Shown here: piece by piece, positions 18,580 to 27,743 of the stretch | Layout: the number at the start of each line of letters is the position of its first letter | Numbering within the stretch: position 1 is the stretch's first letter | From: an uncultured Flavobacteriaceae bacterium | GTDB taxonomy: Bacteria > Bacteroidota > Bacteroidia > Flavobacteriales > Flavobacteriaceae | Length of the DNA stretch: 64,000 nucleotides | Assembly: GCA_913052585.1 (NCBI GenBank) | Contig: CAJXEB010000001.1 | Location: 20,949-84,948, forward strand | Direction: 5' to 3' | Position numbers and translations under genes: made by a program | Notes under the pieces: model-generated | The model's database searches: none | What the model saw: only the letters and a program-made list of their open reading frames with translations | What the model was told of the DNA's origin: nothing

Positions 18580-19641
18580 TTACTGAGTGTTTAAAAATTT
18601 AATGACCTGTGATTTAACTTTTTCACTATCATAATCATTTGCAGTTTCTAATGCATTTGTTATCATTTCACTTTTAAATTCAGAATCGTAATTATAATAT
18701 TCCTTTATTTTCTTAGACAACTCACTGGCATCTTTTGCTTTAAATAAAAGCCCGTTTTTACCAGATGTAATGTATCCCTTAGGTCCTCCAATATTACTTG
18801 CGATAACTGGGACACCACAAGACATGGCTTCTAATCCTACTAATCCTAAGCTTTCATCAACTCTATATGTTGGAAAAACAAATACATTAAATAAATTATA
18901 TTCTTTGGCTAATTCAGACTGAGTTAAATTTGATTTTAATGTATAAGAAATATTTAATTTTTCTAACCTATTTTTAATTTCTTTTTTATCAGGACCATCG
19001 CCAACTAATCTAATAGAAAGGTTAGAAACTGAATTTTCCTTTAATAAAATTTCAATTGCATTTAACAGCACTTTCCATCCTTTTTTTTCTATAAAATTTG
19101 AAACAAAACCAATTACAAAGTCATCTGATTTGGAAACATTCGTGGTAGCATTAAAAATAGTTCTATTTATTCCTCCCGAAGGATAAACAAAAAGGTTCTC
19201 TTTTTCTTTTTCAAATTGAGTTAAAAAAAACGCTCTATAATAGTTTGAAGGCAAAACTATGGCTGATCTTTTTATTAATTTCTTTAAGAAAACAGAAAGA
19301 AATTTTTTCAAAGTGTTATTGAATATTAAATCACTTCCATGAAAATTTAATATATATTTTCTGTTAAACAAACAAAGTATTGGCGCTACATGTAGTGGGT
19401 AATGAACATAAACAAGGTCTTCTTTTTTTGCATTAAACATTGCATTTACTATTCTTAAATAGAATCCTATATAGCCAAATAGTTTATTTAGCCCTTCTTT
19501 TTTAGTAAGTACTGTTTTTTTGATTTCAAAAGTATCTTCTAAAGAAATAACAAAATTCTTAACAAAAATACCATATCTAATGTTCTTTGTCGAAGGATAC
19601 ATATTTGAAATTAATACTATATTTCTTTTAGACTTACTCAT
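18580..19641 (-). CDS. Glycosyltransferase family 4
   Basis: This 353-residue GT-B protein has the N-terminal start IVLISNMYPSTKNIRYGIFV and a C-terminal GT4 domain with IGFVSNFIEKKGWKVLLNAIE, RLVGDGPDKKEI and VDESLGLVGLEAMSCGVPVIAS (the E-x7-E-type nucleotide-sugar motif). It should add one sugar of the repeat unit at the cytoplasmic face. It overlaps the upstream Wzy-like gene by 8 bp, so the two are probably translated together. The donor is unknown. Confidence 0.9.
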   Translation of the reverse strand: MSKSKRNIVLISNMYPSTKNIRYGIFVKNFVISLEDTFEIKKTVLTKKEGLNKLFGYIGFYLRIVNAMFNAKKEDLVYVHYPLHVAPILCLFNRKYILNFHGSDLIFNNTLKKFLSVFLKKLIKRSAIVLPSNYYRAFFLTQFEKEKENLFVYPSGGINRTIFNATTNVSKSDDFVIGFVSNFIEKKGWKVLLNAIEILLKENSVSNLSIRLVGDGPDKKEIKNRLEKLNISYTLKSNLTQSELAKEYNLFNVFVFPTYRVDESLGLVGLEAMSCGVPVIASNIGGPKGYITSGKNGLLFKAKDASELSKKIKEYYNYDSEFKSEMITNALETANDYDSEKVKSQVIKFLNTQ

Positions 19642-20863
19642 TCTTAATTAATTTATCACTGTACATTAATAAAAAGAAGCTCATGAAAAAAGAAAATATA
19701 AATACTCCCTTAGCTCGACATAAAAAACTTTCAATAAAACTTAATAAGACTATAATAATAAAAAAGCTTAATGCTTCCCCCTTCAGTCTTGTTTTAAATG
19801 CGAAAAACCAAATAACCCAAGTAAATATAATTAGTCCAAAAATTCCATTAGCAATTAAAAATTCTAAAAATTGATTGTGAGCATTGTAGTTTTCTTTTAA
19901 AGCTGTTTTAAAACTTCCATTTATATACGCTCTAGTATAAATATTTTCTGTGTCTCCAGAGCCAACACCAAACAAAATTTTATCCTCTTTTTTAAACTCT
20001 CTAGTGATAAAATCCCATCTTTGAATACGTTCAATTTTTACCTTACCACTTCCGTCTATTAATCCAGAAAATTTATTTCCTAAATAATCGAATTTTACAG
20101 ATAAAAATATAACTCCAACTATAAACAGACTTATTAATAGTCCTTTTTTTAAATTTCTTTTTTGAATTACAGAGGAGACTAAAACTAGAATAAAAGCTAG
20201 TATTGCCACACGGCTACTCAATTCGAGTAAAAAAAGAAAAAATGGCAAAAGGATTAATATTAATTTTAGTTTGTTTGTTTTTAAAAACTTTAATTCTTCA
20301 CTTTTTAATATCGCTAAAACCAATAGTACTATTAGTAATGCAAAATAATTAGGGTGTACTCCAATTGGCTTAACTAAATTCCAGTTAGAGTAAATCCATT
20401 CAAAAAAGTATGGAGCTTGTCTTAAAGGTGTTGCGTTTGATAAAATAGATGTAATAACAAAACCCCAACAAATAATCATTCCTATTAACAAACCAATCCC
20501 TAATGAATAGTATATGTTTTTAAAATTAAAGTCTTCTTTTTTATGCGATAATATAATTGTGGGAAGTATTAATAACGTTAAAACTCTAGTTAAGTTTTTT
20601 GTAGCTATAGCAGTGTCGTTTGATAAAAACATTCCTAAAACATATAAAAGAAACAACAATATAAAGGGGATTATAAAAGCTCTTCTTTTCCATAATATTT
20701 GTTTTCTTTCTTTAAAACTTATCACCAGAAAAGAACTTGCGACAAAAATCCAGATTGCAATTGTATTTATAGATAAAAACAAAGGTAGTGTACCAACAAA
20801 AAGATAGGTGCTAATTTTAAAAAAAGACTGTTTAAAATTATTAGATTTCAAGAATTTGATCAT
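19634..20863 (-). CDS. O-antigen ligase/polymerase family membrane protein (Wzy/WaaL-like), copy 2
   Basis: This 409-residue protein has about eleven predicted membrane helices. The periplasmic loop contains RIQRWDF, FGVGSGD and NAHNQFLEFLIANG, the same R...W, G-x-G and HNQ(F/Y)L(E/D)F pattern as copy 1. It could be the Wzy polymerase or a ligase. It starts within the end of the upstream glycosyltransferase gene (23-bp overlap) and overlaps the downstream glycosyltransferase by 8 bp, a tight arrangement that suggests coordinated production. Confidence 0.8.
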   Translation of the reverse strand: MIKFLKSNNFKQSFFKISTYLFVGTLPLFLSINTIAIWIFVASSFLVISFKERKQILWKRRAFIIPFILLFLLYVLGMFLSNDTAIATKNLTRVLTLLILPTIILSHKKEDFNFKNIYYSLGIGLLIGMIICWGFVITSILSNATPLRQAPYFFEWIYSNWNLVKPIGVHPNYFALLIVLLVLAILKSEELKFLKTNKLKLILILLPFFLFLLELSSRVAILAFILVLVSSVIQKRNLKKGLLISLFIVGVIFLSVKFDYLGNKFSGLIDGSGKVKIERIQRWDFITREFKKEDKILFGVGSGDTENIYTRAYINGSFKTALKENYNAHNQFLEFLIANGIFGLIIFTWVIWFFAFKTRLKGEALSFFIIIVLLSFIESFLCRAKGVFIFSFFMSFFLLMYSDKLIKNE

Positions 20864-21848
20864 ATCTTTTTTGATAAGTATTATTTAAAGCTATTTCTTT
20901 CAAAAAATCTACAATTAAAGAATATTCTTTAGCGTCTATAGCTTGAATATTACTATGTATCACCTCTAAGTTATTCATAGATGCAAACAGTTGGTATTGG
21001 TTGCTTAACAATTTCTCAACCGGTAAGTGTTTTTCGGTAAAAAAAGGAAGTTGAAAACTTAAAAAATCAAATATTTTTATTGGAAAAGTAAGATCGTCAT
21101 ATTTATTCCTTGGACGCGTATGAAAAGCATAAGCAATATTGTTAGCACTTATAAATTCTGGTATGGAATCGCGTAGAATTTTTGACACAGCAATACTAGT
21201 TTTAGTAGTTTTTTCTTCTAGGTCTTTATCTCCCGATAGAATGTAAAAATTATATTCATTACGATATTTGTTTTCGAAATCTAAGAAATTTACAAAACCT
21301 GAATTTTGATATTTAGTGCTACCTAAATACAGAATACCAAGTTTTTTTGTAAAATCTGGAATTGTTTTGTTTTCTAATACATTGTAGGTACCAGGAGGCA
21401 AATCTTGATAAGGTTTTTTTAAATACCACGAATTATTTTTATAAAACTGAGCTCCCATCTCTAAAGTTGGGAAAACCATATTCGTAGCCATTAATGATAA
21501 ATAAAAATTACTAAGTTTATTAAATATAAGTGTGATTTTTGATCGTAAAGTTGAATATTCTTCTGGAAACATTTCAATGTAAACATCCCGAATAAAAATG
21601 ATTACTTTTTTTGCTCTTATTCGTAATATTAACAAACAAAAAACATCGATAAGGGCAATACGGTTTGTAGCAGATTCAACATATACGATATTCACTTTCT
21701 TGACAGAAAAAGAGTTGACGAATTTGTTACCTTTTTCAATAACATCATCATTTTTATTCAAAAAAACACTCTTAAATAGTGAAACTCTGGTTCTTGGACC
21801 TCCAGAAACTTTTTTTAAATTTGGAATTATGTAAAGAAGATTTTTCAT
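20841..21848 (-). CDS. Putative GT-B glycosyltransferase
   Basis: This 335-residue protein has a GT4-like start (LLYIIPNLKKVSGGPRTRVSLF) and a weak C-terminal GT-B domain with LGILYLGSTKYQNSG and FPIKIFDFLSFQLPFFTEK, where the usual E-x7-E motif is not obvious. The family is uncertain; a divergent glycosyltransferase is most likely from the shape and context. It overlaps its upstream neighbour by 4 bp (ATGA) and its downstream neighbour by 23 bp. Confidence 0.65.
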   Translation of the reverse strand: MKNLLYIIPNLKKVSGGPRTRVSLFKSVFLNKNDDVIEKGNKFVNSFSVKKVNIVYVESATNRIALIDVFCLLILRIRAKKVIIFIRDVYIEMFPEEYSTLRSKITLIFNKLSNFYLSLMATNMVFPTLEMGAQFYKNNSWYLKKPYQDLPPGTYNVLENKTIPDFTKKLGILYLGSTKYQNSGFVNFLDFENKYRNEYNFYILSGDKDLEEKTTKTSIAVSKILRDSIPEFISANNIAYAFHTRPRNKYDDLTFPIKIFDFLSFQLPFFTEKHLPVEKLLSNQYQLFASMNNLEVIHSNIQAIDAKEYSLIVDFLKEIALNNTYQKRYDQILEI

Positions 21849-22978
21849 TTTTTTAATTGCGAAATATGTTTCATATTCTTTTGTCCTTCTAATATTAAAT
21901 AAGGTAATATTAAATAAAACATATTATTAAAATAATGAATAGATAGCAAACAGGTAAAAATTACAATAAACGTAAACCCTAATTTAACCTTTGTACCCTT
22001 TATTTTTATAATCAGGTAGCCATGAAAGAGCAAAAACAATAAAAGAAGTAAATAACCTCCTCTGTGATATAAATAATAAAATCCATTATCTATTTCTTGA
22101 AAAGTCATAAAATCACTCCAACTTTGTGCTTTTAAATTTTCCCGAAATATAGTAGTACTCGCGCCAAAACCATTCCCAACTATTTTTTCAGTAATTGAAA
22201 AATTCTCATGTTGCAATGCGGCTTTTAAATCATTAACTCTAATTTTTAAGCTTGGATATTCAAAGGGATCTAACAAATAGGGGATTTTTTCTTTTATAAG
22301 GTCTGGAGCATAATCAGAATTAAAAAATAGAAAAGAAGAAAGTCCTATTCCTAAAATAATAAAAATGAACTTAGGCTGCATTAGCTTTTTAAAATCAATA
22401 GTTAATAACGCTAATAAAATAGCTGTTATTACAATGTTCATAAGGTTTGTAGTTAGTAACAAACTGGGAATTGCAACAATAAAAGCTATCGCTAATTTTA
22501 AGTCGAAATTTTTATTTTTTATTAAATAATAAAATGAAATTAAGATGATTGGTATAATTGAAGGCCCGTAAACCCTTCCTTGATAACCGATAATTGTCGT
22601 ATGCCATAAATTAGGGAATTTATCTATAAAGAGTAAAATATATACCCCTAATACGATGTAATTAATTAAAAATAAAAAAGGGAGTATGTTAAAATCTTTC
22701 TTGTTTAATAGAAACAAATAAAACAAAAATCCAAATAGTTGAAATTTAATATCTATTTGAGGGTCATGATGCCCATAAAAAATGCCTATTGCTAGGAAAA
22801 AAAGATAAATTATTAATGCTATATAAAAATATAAGGGAATTTTAATTTTTCCTTTTTTAACCATAAGGAGATTTGCACCAACTAATAATAATAAACATAA
22901 AAAAGAAACACTGCTCGAAATAGCGTTTCCAATTAATAAAAAAAGGGCTGTTAATAAAAAATAGTATAATGATTTCAA
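21845..22978 (-). CDS. Polytopic membrane protein, candidate Wzy polymerase, copy 3
   Basis: This 377-residue protein has about ten predicted membrane helices. A loop in the C-terminal half contains SLKIRVNDLKAAL, IVGNGFGAS and EIDNGFYYLYHRGG, which resembles the loop of Wzy/WaaL proteins but lacks the HNQ(F/Y)L motif of the two others. Wzy proteins diverge strongly, so this may be the repeat-unit-specific polymerase. A possible -7 box (CAAATTTA on the plus strand) lies at 23011-23018. Confidence 0.6.
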   Translation of the reverse strand: MKSLYYFLLTALFLLIGNAISSSVSFLCLLLLVGANLLMVKKGKIKIPLYFYIALIIYLFFLAIGIFYGHHDPQIDIKFQLFGFLFYLFLLNKKDFNILPFLFLINYIVLGVYILLFIDKFPNLWHTTIIGYQGRVYGPSIIPIILISFYYLIKNKNFDLKLAIAFIVAIPSLLLTTNLMNIVITAILLALLTIDFKKLMQPKFIFIILGIGLSSFLFFNSDYAPDLIKEKIPYLLDPFEYPSLKIRVNDLKAALQHENFSITEKIVGNGFGASTTIFRENLKAQSWSDFMTFQEIDNGFYYLYHRGGYLLLLLFLLFHGYLIIKIKGTKVKLGFTFIVIFTCLLSIHYFNNMFYLILPYLILEGQKNMKHISQLKK

Positions 22979-23010
22979 AAAAGTAATATTTTAAAAAAAA
23001 ATAATTATGC

Positions 23011-23018
23011 CAAATTTA
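23011..23018 (-). promoter_or_regulatory. Possible -7 box before the third Wzy-like gene
   Basis: The minus strand reads TAAATTTG, which fits TAnnTTTG, 33 bp before the start at 22978 in a 144-bp gap. No -33 element is clear. Confidence 0.3.
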
Positions 23019-23122
23019 ATAGAAAAATAATGTAATTCTATTGCTATAAGCTAAAATTAAAAAATCTTCGAATTAACGAACTGTAACAAATTATGTATAA
23101 TAATATATTTTTAATAAAGTTA

Positions 23123-24526
23123 TTATGGGCTAATATTAAAACTTGATAATTTTAAAGTGTCATTAGATTTATAAAAAAAAACTTTAATTTTATCTAATGA
23201 CTTTTCAGATATATTCGTTTTAATCCTTTCAATAAAAATATAAGAATCCTTTAGGTTCATACCGCTAGATTTGTCTAGATTTATATAAAAGTTGTCCGAT
23301 TTAAAATTTTTATTTTTAGAGTTTTTAGAAAGTAATGTGCTATCCTTAGGATATAAATACACTACGAGTTTATGGTTCTTAAGGTGTGATGGAATACTAT
23401 CAAATTCCAATTTAATATACTTGTCTTGATCATTGTTTAGATTATAAGCATAATCTACTAAATTTAAATATTTAAAGTCATAAGTGTTTTCGTCTTTCTG
23501 TGGTATTTTAAACCACTTAGAAATACTATCGACAAGAGTATGCGTAACCTGATGACTTCCTAAATATGTTAAATGAGAAGTATCGAAAAAGGAGTTTTTA
23601 TTCAGATTATAATCTGCTCTTTTATCGTTAAAATTCAAAAATTTAACATTGCCGTATGTGTTTGTAAGGCTGTCAATAAATTTTCTATTGAAATTTTCTC
23701 GTCTTAGTTTTAATGAATTAACCAAAATCACTTGAATGTTTTTGGACTGAGCACGTTCAATAACGTCGATCATTGAATGTTTTAAATCATAGTTCCATAG
23801 TGTGTCAGAATTAATTTTTTTCTTCGCCTTTTCGTTGTACACTTTATCAAAAACCTTTTTATCTAACGATTTTACACGATAGTCGTAAGCAAAATATCCG
23901 TTCTCAGAAAACAGTGCATCTTTAAAATGATAATAGTTGGTTTGGCGGTTTTTAAACAAATAATCCTTTCTCTTGTTTAGCCGAAATAATTTTCCTGATT
24001 TTTCTGAAATGGAAGAAAAGTAATATTCATTGTATTCTTTTTTAGGAAAAAAATTATTCACCTTTCTAAGCTTGTTAAATGAAAAAGGCACTTCTTGCAA
24101 TGCTATTGTTTGAAAATACCACGATTTTTCTTTCTGAATCTCAGGTCTTAAAACACTATTCTCCGAAACATCAAAAAGAACATACTTGAAGTTGTTCTTT
24201 TCTATTAAGTCCTCAGCTAAAATCAAAGAGGTTTCTAAAATTTGACTTGAGGAATTAATATGAATCGCATTAAGTCCTAACTTAGCTCGAAGAATGGTGG
24301 GGTCGTAGGCGGTATAAACATACGAATTCCCAAATAATGCAAAATCAAAGACATTAGTATTGTCATTTAACTTGTTTAATTCAAAAACGTAGCGCCTTTC
24401 AATACCCGTTTTTGGGGCATAGGGTAATATAAAGATTACAAGTATTAGACCTATAAATAACAAGAATATTATCAATTTAAAGGTCAATGTTAAAATGCTT
24501 TTGTTGTTTTCAGCCATTAGTTTCAA
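23123..24526 (-). CDS. SGNH/DltD-like membrane-anchored protein, candidate O-acyltransferase partner, copy B
   Basis: This 467-residue protein has one N-terminal membrane helix (about 13-35) and a large periplasmic part. FGNSY with Ser68 fits the nucleophile block of SGNH hydrolases, and FFDTSHLT with Asp315 and His318 fits the final D-x-x-H block. It is a clear paralogue of the protein at 27744-29144: both share (M)xxMA-x-NNKS starts, LGLNAIH(I/L)NSS, the WxFQxxALQE(V/I)PFSF segment and the SISKW helix. DltD, AlgJ and AlgX proteins of this shape work with an MBOAT in O-acylation. Start codons at 24526 or 24517 are both possible. Confidence 0.65.
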   Translation of the reverse strand: MKLMAENNKSILTLTFKLIIFLLFIGLILVIFILPYAPKTGIERRYVFELNKLNDNTNVFDFALFGNSYVYTAYDPTILRAKLGLNAIHINSSSQILETSLILAEDLIEKNNFKYVLFDVSENSVLRPEIQKEKSWYFQTIALQEVPFSFNKLRKVNNFFPKKEYNEYYFSSISEKSGKLFRLNKRKDYLFKNRQTNYYHFKDALFSENGYFAYDYRVKSLDKKVFDKVYNEKAKKKINSDTLWNYDLKHSMIDVIERAQSKNIQVILVNSLKLRRENFNRKFIDSLTNTYGNVKFLNFNDKRADYNLNKNSFFDTSHLTYLGSHQVTHTLVDSISKWFKIPQKDENTYDFKYLNLVDYAYNLNNDQDKYIKLEFDSIPSHLKNHKLVVYLYPKDSTLLSKNSKNKNFKSDNFYINLDKSSGMNLKDSYIFIERIKTNISEKSLDKIKVFFYKSNDTLKLSSFNISP

Positions 24527-24549
24527 ACATAATAAAAATCTATTTTTAG

Positions 24550-27318
24550 CTATTTGTTTTCTATTCTTAATGTTCCAAGAGAGGAATTATCTTTAATTGT
24601 AATACTCAATGTTCCTTTATTAAGTTCTTTATGACTAATTTTATTATTATTCCAAAAAACGTCATATTCAAATAGTGGATTCAAACATACAACAATTGAA
24701 AATGTTTCACTCTTATGTTCAAGTATCCTTAGTTTTGCCGATAATGCACTGTATTCATCATTAAACTCTTTTTCTTCAACCCAAACATCATAACCTGTTG
24801 TAAGGTTGCCTATTTTATAATAGGCGTTAAACCATGACATAACGGGAGTAGACAATCCACTAAACTGATGCCAACCCTTTCCTTTTCCTGTTTCAATTGA
24901 AAAATATTCGTAACAGTTGTAGTTTTTTTCTGTTTCTCTCTTCCAGACATCCAATCCAGTATTTGCAATTTGATAGGCAAATTCGGCTTCGCCTAAATCC
25001 AACATTGCTCTCCAGAAAAACCATTGATGTGGCATCCAAACCTTACCATTCCAATAACCGTTTTTATTAAAATAAGGGGCAGATTGGTCAACAGTAGACA
25101 AACCAACTGTAGACCATATTTCACCTTTTGTTTTTAGGTGAGAAACCAACTTTTCTGTCTGTAATTTATTACTTGCACCTGCTACTAATGGAGTAGCTCC
25201 GCCCAATCCCATATTAAAATTGAGGCTATCCTCGTATTCTAAAATACCTCTAGGGTTTCCAAAGGTATTATGAACAACATAGCCGAAATAACCCGACTTC
25301 TCTTCCCAAGCGTACTCTTGCAATGAATTGGTCAATTCCATAATATCATTGGCATATATATTAAAGTCCTTGTCTAGATCTAAATGTAATGCTGCTTGCT
25401 GTAATATTTTTGCTGCCCTAATTACATGTGATGTGCTCACAACGGGTGTGACGTTTTTGGTTAACTTATTTTCGTGTATATATTTTTGAGCTGGATAGTC
25501 ATCCCATCCACCTGAATTATAGAAGTAATCCCAGGTACGAATTAACCCAGAGTCAAGATTTCTAGTAGTCGAACCATCTATTCTTCCTACTAAAAACTCG
25601 TAATACCTCTTTAACTTTAAATAATTATCTTCAACTAAGTCTTCAGACTGTGTTTTATTCCACAATTCTTGAAAGAGATAAAACTGAACTGGAAGCGGCG
25701 TACCATGATGTATAAATGCTGATTGCTCGTCGGTTTCGTTTAAATAGGCTTGTAAATTTTCAACACCTCTTTGATAGCTTAATTGACTAAGTCCAATACC
25801 TATAAAACCAGCATCCCAAGTATATAGACAATCCCATTTTCGTCCTGGTGCATGATGTCTAATATATTGGCCCTGTGTATACACGGGATATACGACATTA
25901 CAAATAGTATTTGCCGCCATTCTATTTTGACTGAACACATATTTTTCCCCAGAAGGGACAACATTATTACTAGGAAGATTTTTTCTTGCTGTTTGATAAA
26001 CTTCTTGAAAATCCATTCGTTGTGATGACCTCAATATATTTATAACTTCTTTTTTTGTTCCTTGACAAACTAACCCATTTAGGCTTTTGCTGGAGTTAGG
26101 AGAAAGTTCAATAGGTTTTATAAAAACATTGGTAAAATGTCCTTCTTTATCTCCATCAAAAAGTGTTGTTTCTTCATGGTCATATTCATGAAGATTTGCC
26201 GGTAGATCTTTTGAAAACCATTGTCTTATTAAATAATCTTTTTGATCCCAATATACTCCGTAATATGTATCTGTATTTTCATATTTAAGTATCAAACTAT
26301 TCTCTAACGGGCCTTCAATGATCTCAGGAATTTCCCTCCATATCAACGGCTCAAACTTCAGCTTTTTTATATCTTGGTTCGAAATAATAGCAAATCCATC
26401 AATATGCAAGCGAGTTCTTGAGGTTGTTTTTAGATTAAGTTCATTAGGCCCTTCCAAAAGGTTGCCAATATTAATCTCCTTTATTCTCAACGTTTCCGTA
26501 CCTTCTAACTTGACATCCTTATTAACAATCCCAGTCAATTCTATGCTAGCATCTTCTGGTTTTTCAGTTTTATAGCGGATAAGTAACTTCGCATCTTGTA
26601 TTGCTTTTGGAAGTGTAAAATTATATTTTAATTCATCTCCTTTTTTACGTCCAAAACCTTTTCCTATCCCGCTACCATTTACAAGGTGATTGTCTCTTAT
26701 CTCACCTCGTAACATTCCATCATAAACTAATTGATCTCTATGCCCTGGAATAGCAAAATTTAATTCGCTATAATCAATAGCGTCCACCCAAACAGCATTT
26801 TTAGGTAAAACAACGGTACTGTAATTAATACGGGTCTCCGGATCGTGAGGTTTTAAAGGAGGAAAATGAAGTGAGGCCATTAGTTGGGCTGTCACATTTT
26901 GAGGTTCGTTTGTGTTGTTAGTGTAGTCTATTTTAAAACTTCTAGTTTGGGCATCTACTTGTGAATAAGAGATGTCTGCAAAGACCTTGTCTTTCCAAAT
27001 AAGATCATGTCTAAACGAAAAATATTCTAGATTAGGGGAAGCTTCCCAAGGATGAAAAGACGACTTTTTCATCACGTTTGGCACTACTGTTTTTTGATCT
27101 GTCAACCCAGGAAAAATACTTAAATCAAAACGAAGTCCTTCTTGGACATTTGGTATGTGAGAAACTCCAATATATTTCTTGGTATAAGGTCCCCAAGCGG
27201 GTAAATTAAGATCGTGTGAGCGTTGTTGATTTGATTTATTTAATGATGCGCCTTTTTTAGATTGAGTCGTACAGCCTAACATAAACATCACTAACCAAAA
27301 GATATTGAATATTCTCAT
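24550..27318 (-). CDS. Lipoprotein glycoside hydrolase, MGH1/GH63-like (alpha/alpha)6 barrel
   Basis: This 922-residue protein has a lipoprotein signal (lipobox MLGC, Cys16). The N-terminal ~450 residues are beta-rich. The C-terminal half looks like an (alpha/alpha)6 toroid of the GH63/GH37/mannosylglycerate-hydrolase group: YTWDAGF, SGGWDDYP near residues 602-608 with a likely catalytic Asp, YWNGKVWMPHQWFFW, and ETGKGKGWHQFSGLS near 807-820 with a likely catalytic Glu. It should cleave alpha-linked sugars at the periplasmic or outer face. It lies between two SGNH paralogues, so it may trim or edit the polymer made here (inference). Confidence 0.78.
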   Translation of the reverse strand: MRIFNIFWLVMFMLGCTTQSKKGASLNKSNQQRSHDLNLPAWGPYTKKYIGVSHIPNVQEGLRFDLSIFPGLTDQKTVVPNVMKKSSFHPWEASPNLEYFSFRHDLIWKDKVFADISYSQVDAQTRSFKIDYTNNTNEPQNVTAQLMASLHFPPLKPHDPETRINYSTVVLPKNAVWVDAIDYSELNFAIPGHRDQLVYDGMLRGEIRDNHLVNGSGIGKGFGRKKGDELKYNFTLPKAIQDAKLLIRYKTEKPEDASIELTGIVNKDVKLEGTETLRIKEINIGNLLEGPNELNLKTTSRTRLHIDGFAIISNQDIKKLKFEPLIWREIPEIIEGPLENSLILKYENTDTYYGVYWDQKDYLIRQWFSKDLPANLHEYDHEETTLFDGDKEGHFTNVFIKPIELSPNSSKSLNGLVCQGTKKEVINILRSSQRMDFQEVYQTARKNLPSNNVVPSGEKYVFSQNRMAANTICNVVYPVYTQGQYIRHHAPGRKWDCLYTWDAGFIGIGLSQLSYQRGVENLQAYLNETDEQSAFIHHGTPLPVQFYLFQELWNKTQSEDLVEDNYLKLKRYYEFLVGRIDGSTTRNLDSGLIRTWDYFYNSGGWDDYPAQKYIHENKLTKNVTPVVSTSHVIRAAKILQQAALHLDLDKDFNIYANDIMELTNSLQEYAWEEKSGYFGYVVHNTFGNPRGILEYEDSLNFNMGLGGATPLVAGASNKLQTEKLVSHLKTKGEIWSTVGLSTVDQSAPYFNKNGYWNGKVWMPHQWFFWRAMLDLGEAEFAYQIANTGLDVWKRETEKNYNCYEYFSIETGKGKGWHQFSGLSTPVMSWFNAYYKIGNLTTGYDVWVEEKEFNDEYSALSAKLRILEHKSETFSIVVCLNPLFEYDVFWNNNKISHKELNKGTLSITIKDNSSLGTLRIENK

Positions 27319-27363
27319 AAACCAAAATTAGTAAACGCATATATAATACGAAACAATATAGAG

Positions 27364-27371
27364 CAAATTTA
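27364..27371 (-). promoter_or_regulatory. Possible -7 box before the glycosidase gene
   Basis: The minus strand reads TAAATTTG, 46 bp before the glycosidase start. It matches TAnnTTTG; a -33 element is not evident. Confidence 0.35.
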
Positions 27372-27480
27372 GTTTAAATTTATTAATACTAGCACTCCTT
27401 ATGCGAGCGGTTATTTGTGTGGTAGGTTCCTAAGAGAATTTAGTTATTGAAAACGAAATTCTTAAAAACAGCATTCAAGG

Positions 27481-27502
27481 ATGTATTGCAAGTTCAATAC
27501 AT
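27481..27502. repeat. Perfect 8-bp inverted repeat
   Basis: ATGTATTG and CAATACAT flank a 6-nt loop. There is no T-run beside it. It could be an operator site or a remnant; no function can be assigned. Confidence 0.4.
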
Positions 27503-27547
27503 ATTGACTATCTTACAAACAATTGAGTCATAAAAAACCTATATATT

Positions 27548-27671
27548 ATGATCCGGGAAAAAAAAGTATATCTCTGTTTTTACTGGGTTGTGCCTATTAT
27601 TATTTATAGGATGTAAAGTTGATGACGTAGATGTTATATCAGAAATAGAGGATCCTGAAGAGATTGACTAA
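27548..27671 (+). pseudogene. Small lipoprotein-like frame interrupted at an A8 tract
   Basis: From ATG at 27548 the frame stops after 22 codons. If one A is removed from the A8 tract at 27558-27565, the frame instead runs for 40 residues: basic start MIREKK, hydrophobic core, lipobox-like FIGC, then an acidic tail ending DPEEID and TAA at 27669. This is the expected shape of a tiny lipoprotein. It may be a pseudogene, a phase-variable gene, a slippage gene or a sequencing error. It lies opposite to the surrounding operon. No promoter was recognised. Confidence 0.45.
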
Positions 27672-27743
27672 ACTCTATTTTTATTACTCCCCTTGATCAA
27701 TGGTGGCCTTTTTAATAACTAGACTTAAGAAAGCGATTGTATT

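Larger units (their letters stand above)
27319..27743. other. 425-bp intergenic region, the only long gap
   Basis: It holds a possible -7 box for the glycosidase gene (27364-27371), a perfect 8-bp inverted repeat (27481-27502) and, on the plus strand, a short lipoprotein-like frame broken at an A8 run (27548-27671). I see no RNA gene or transposon in it. Confidence 0.6.
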
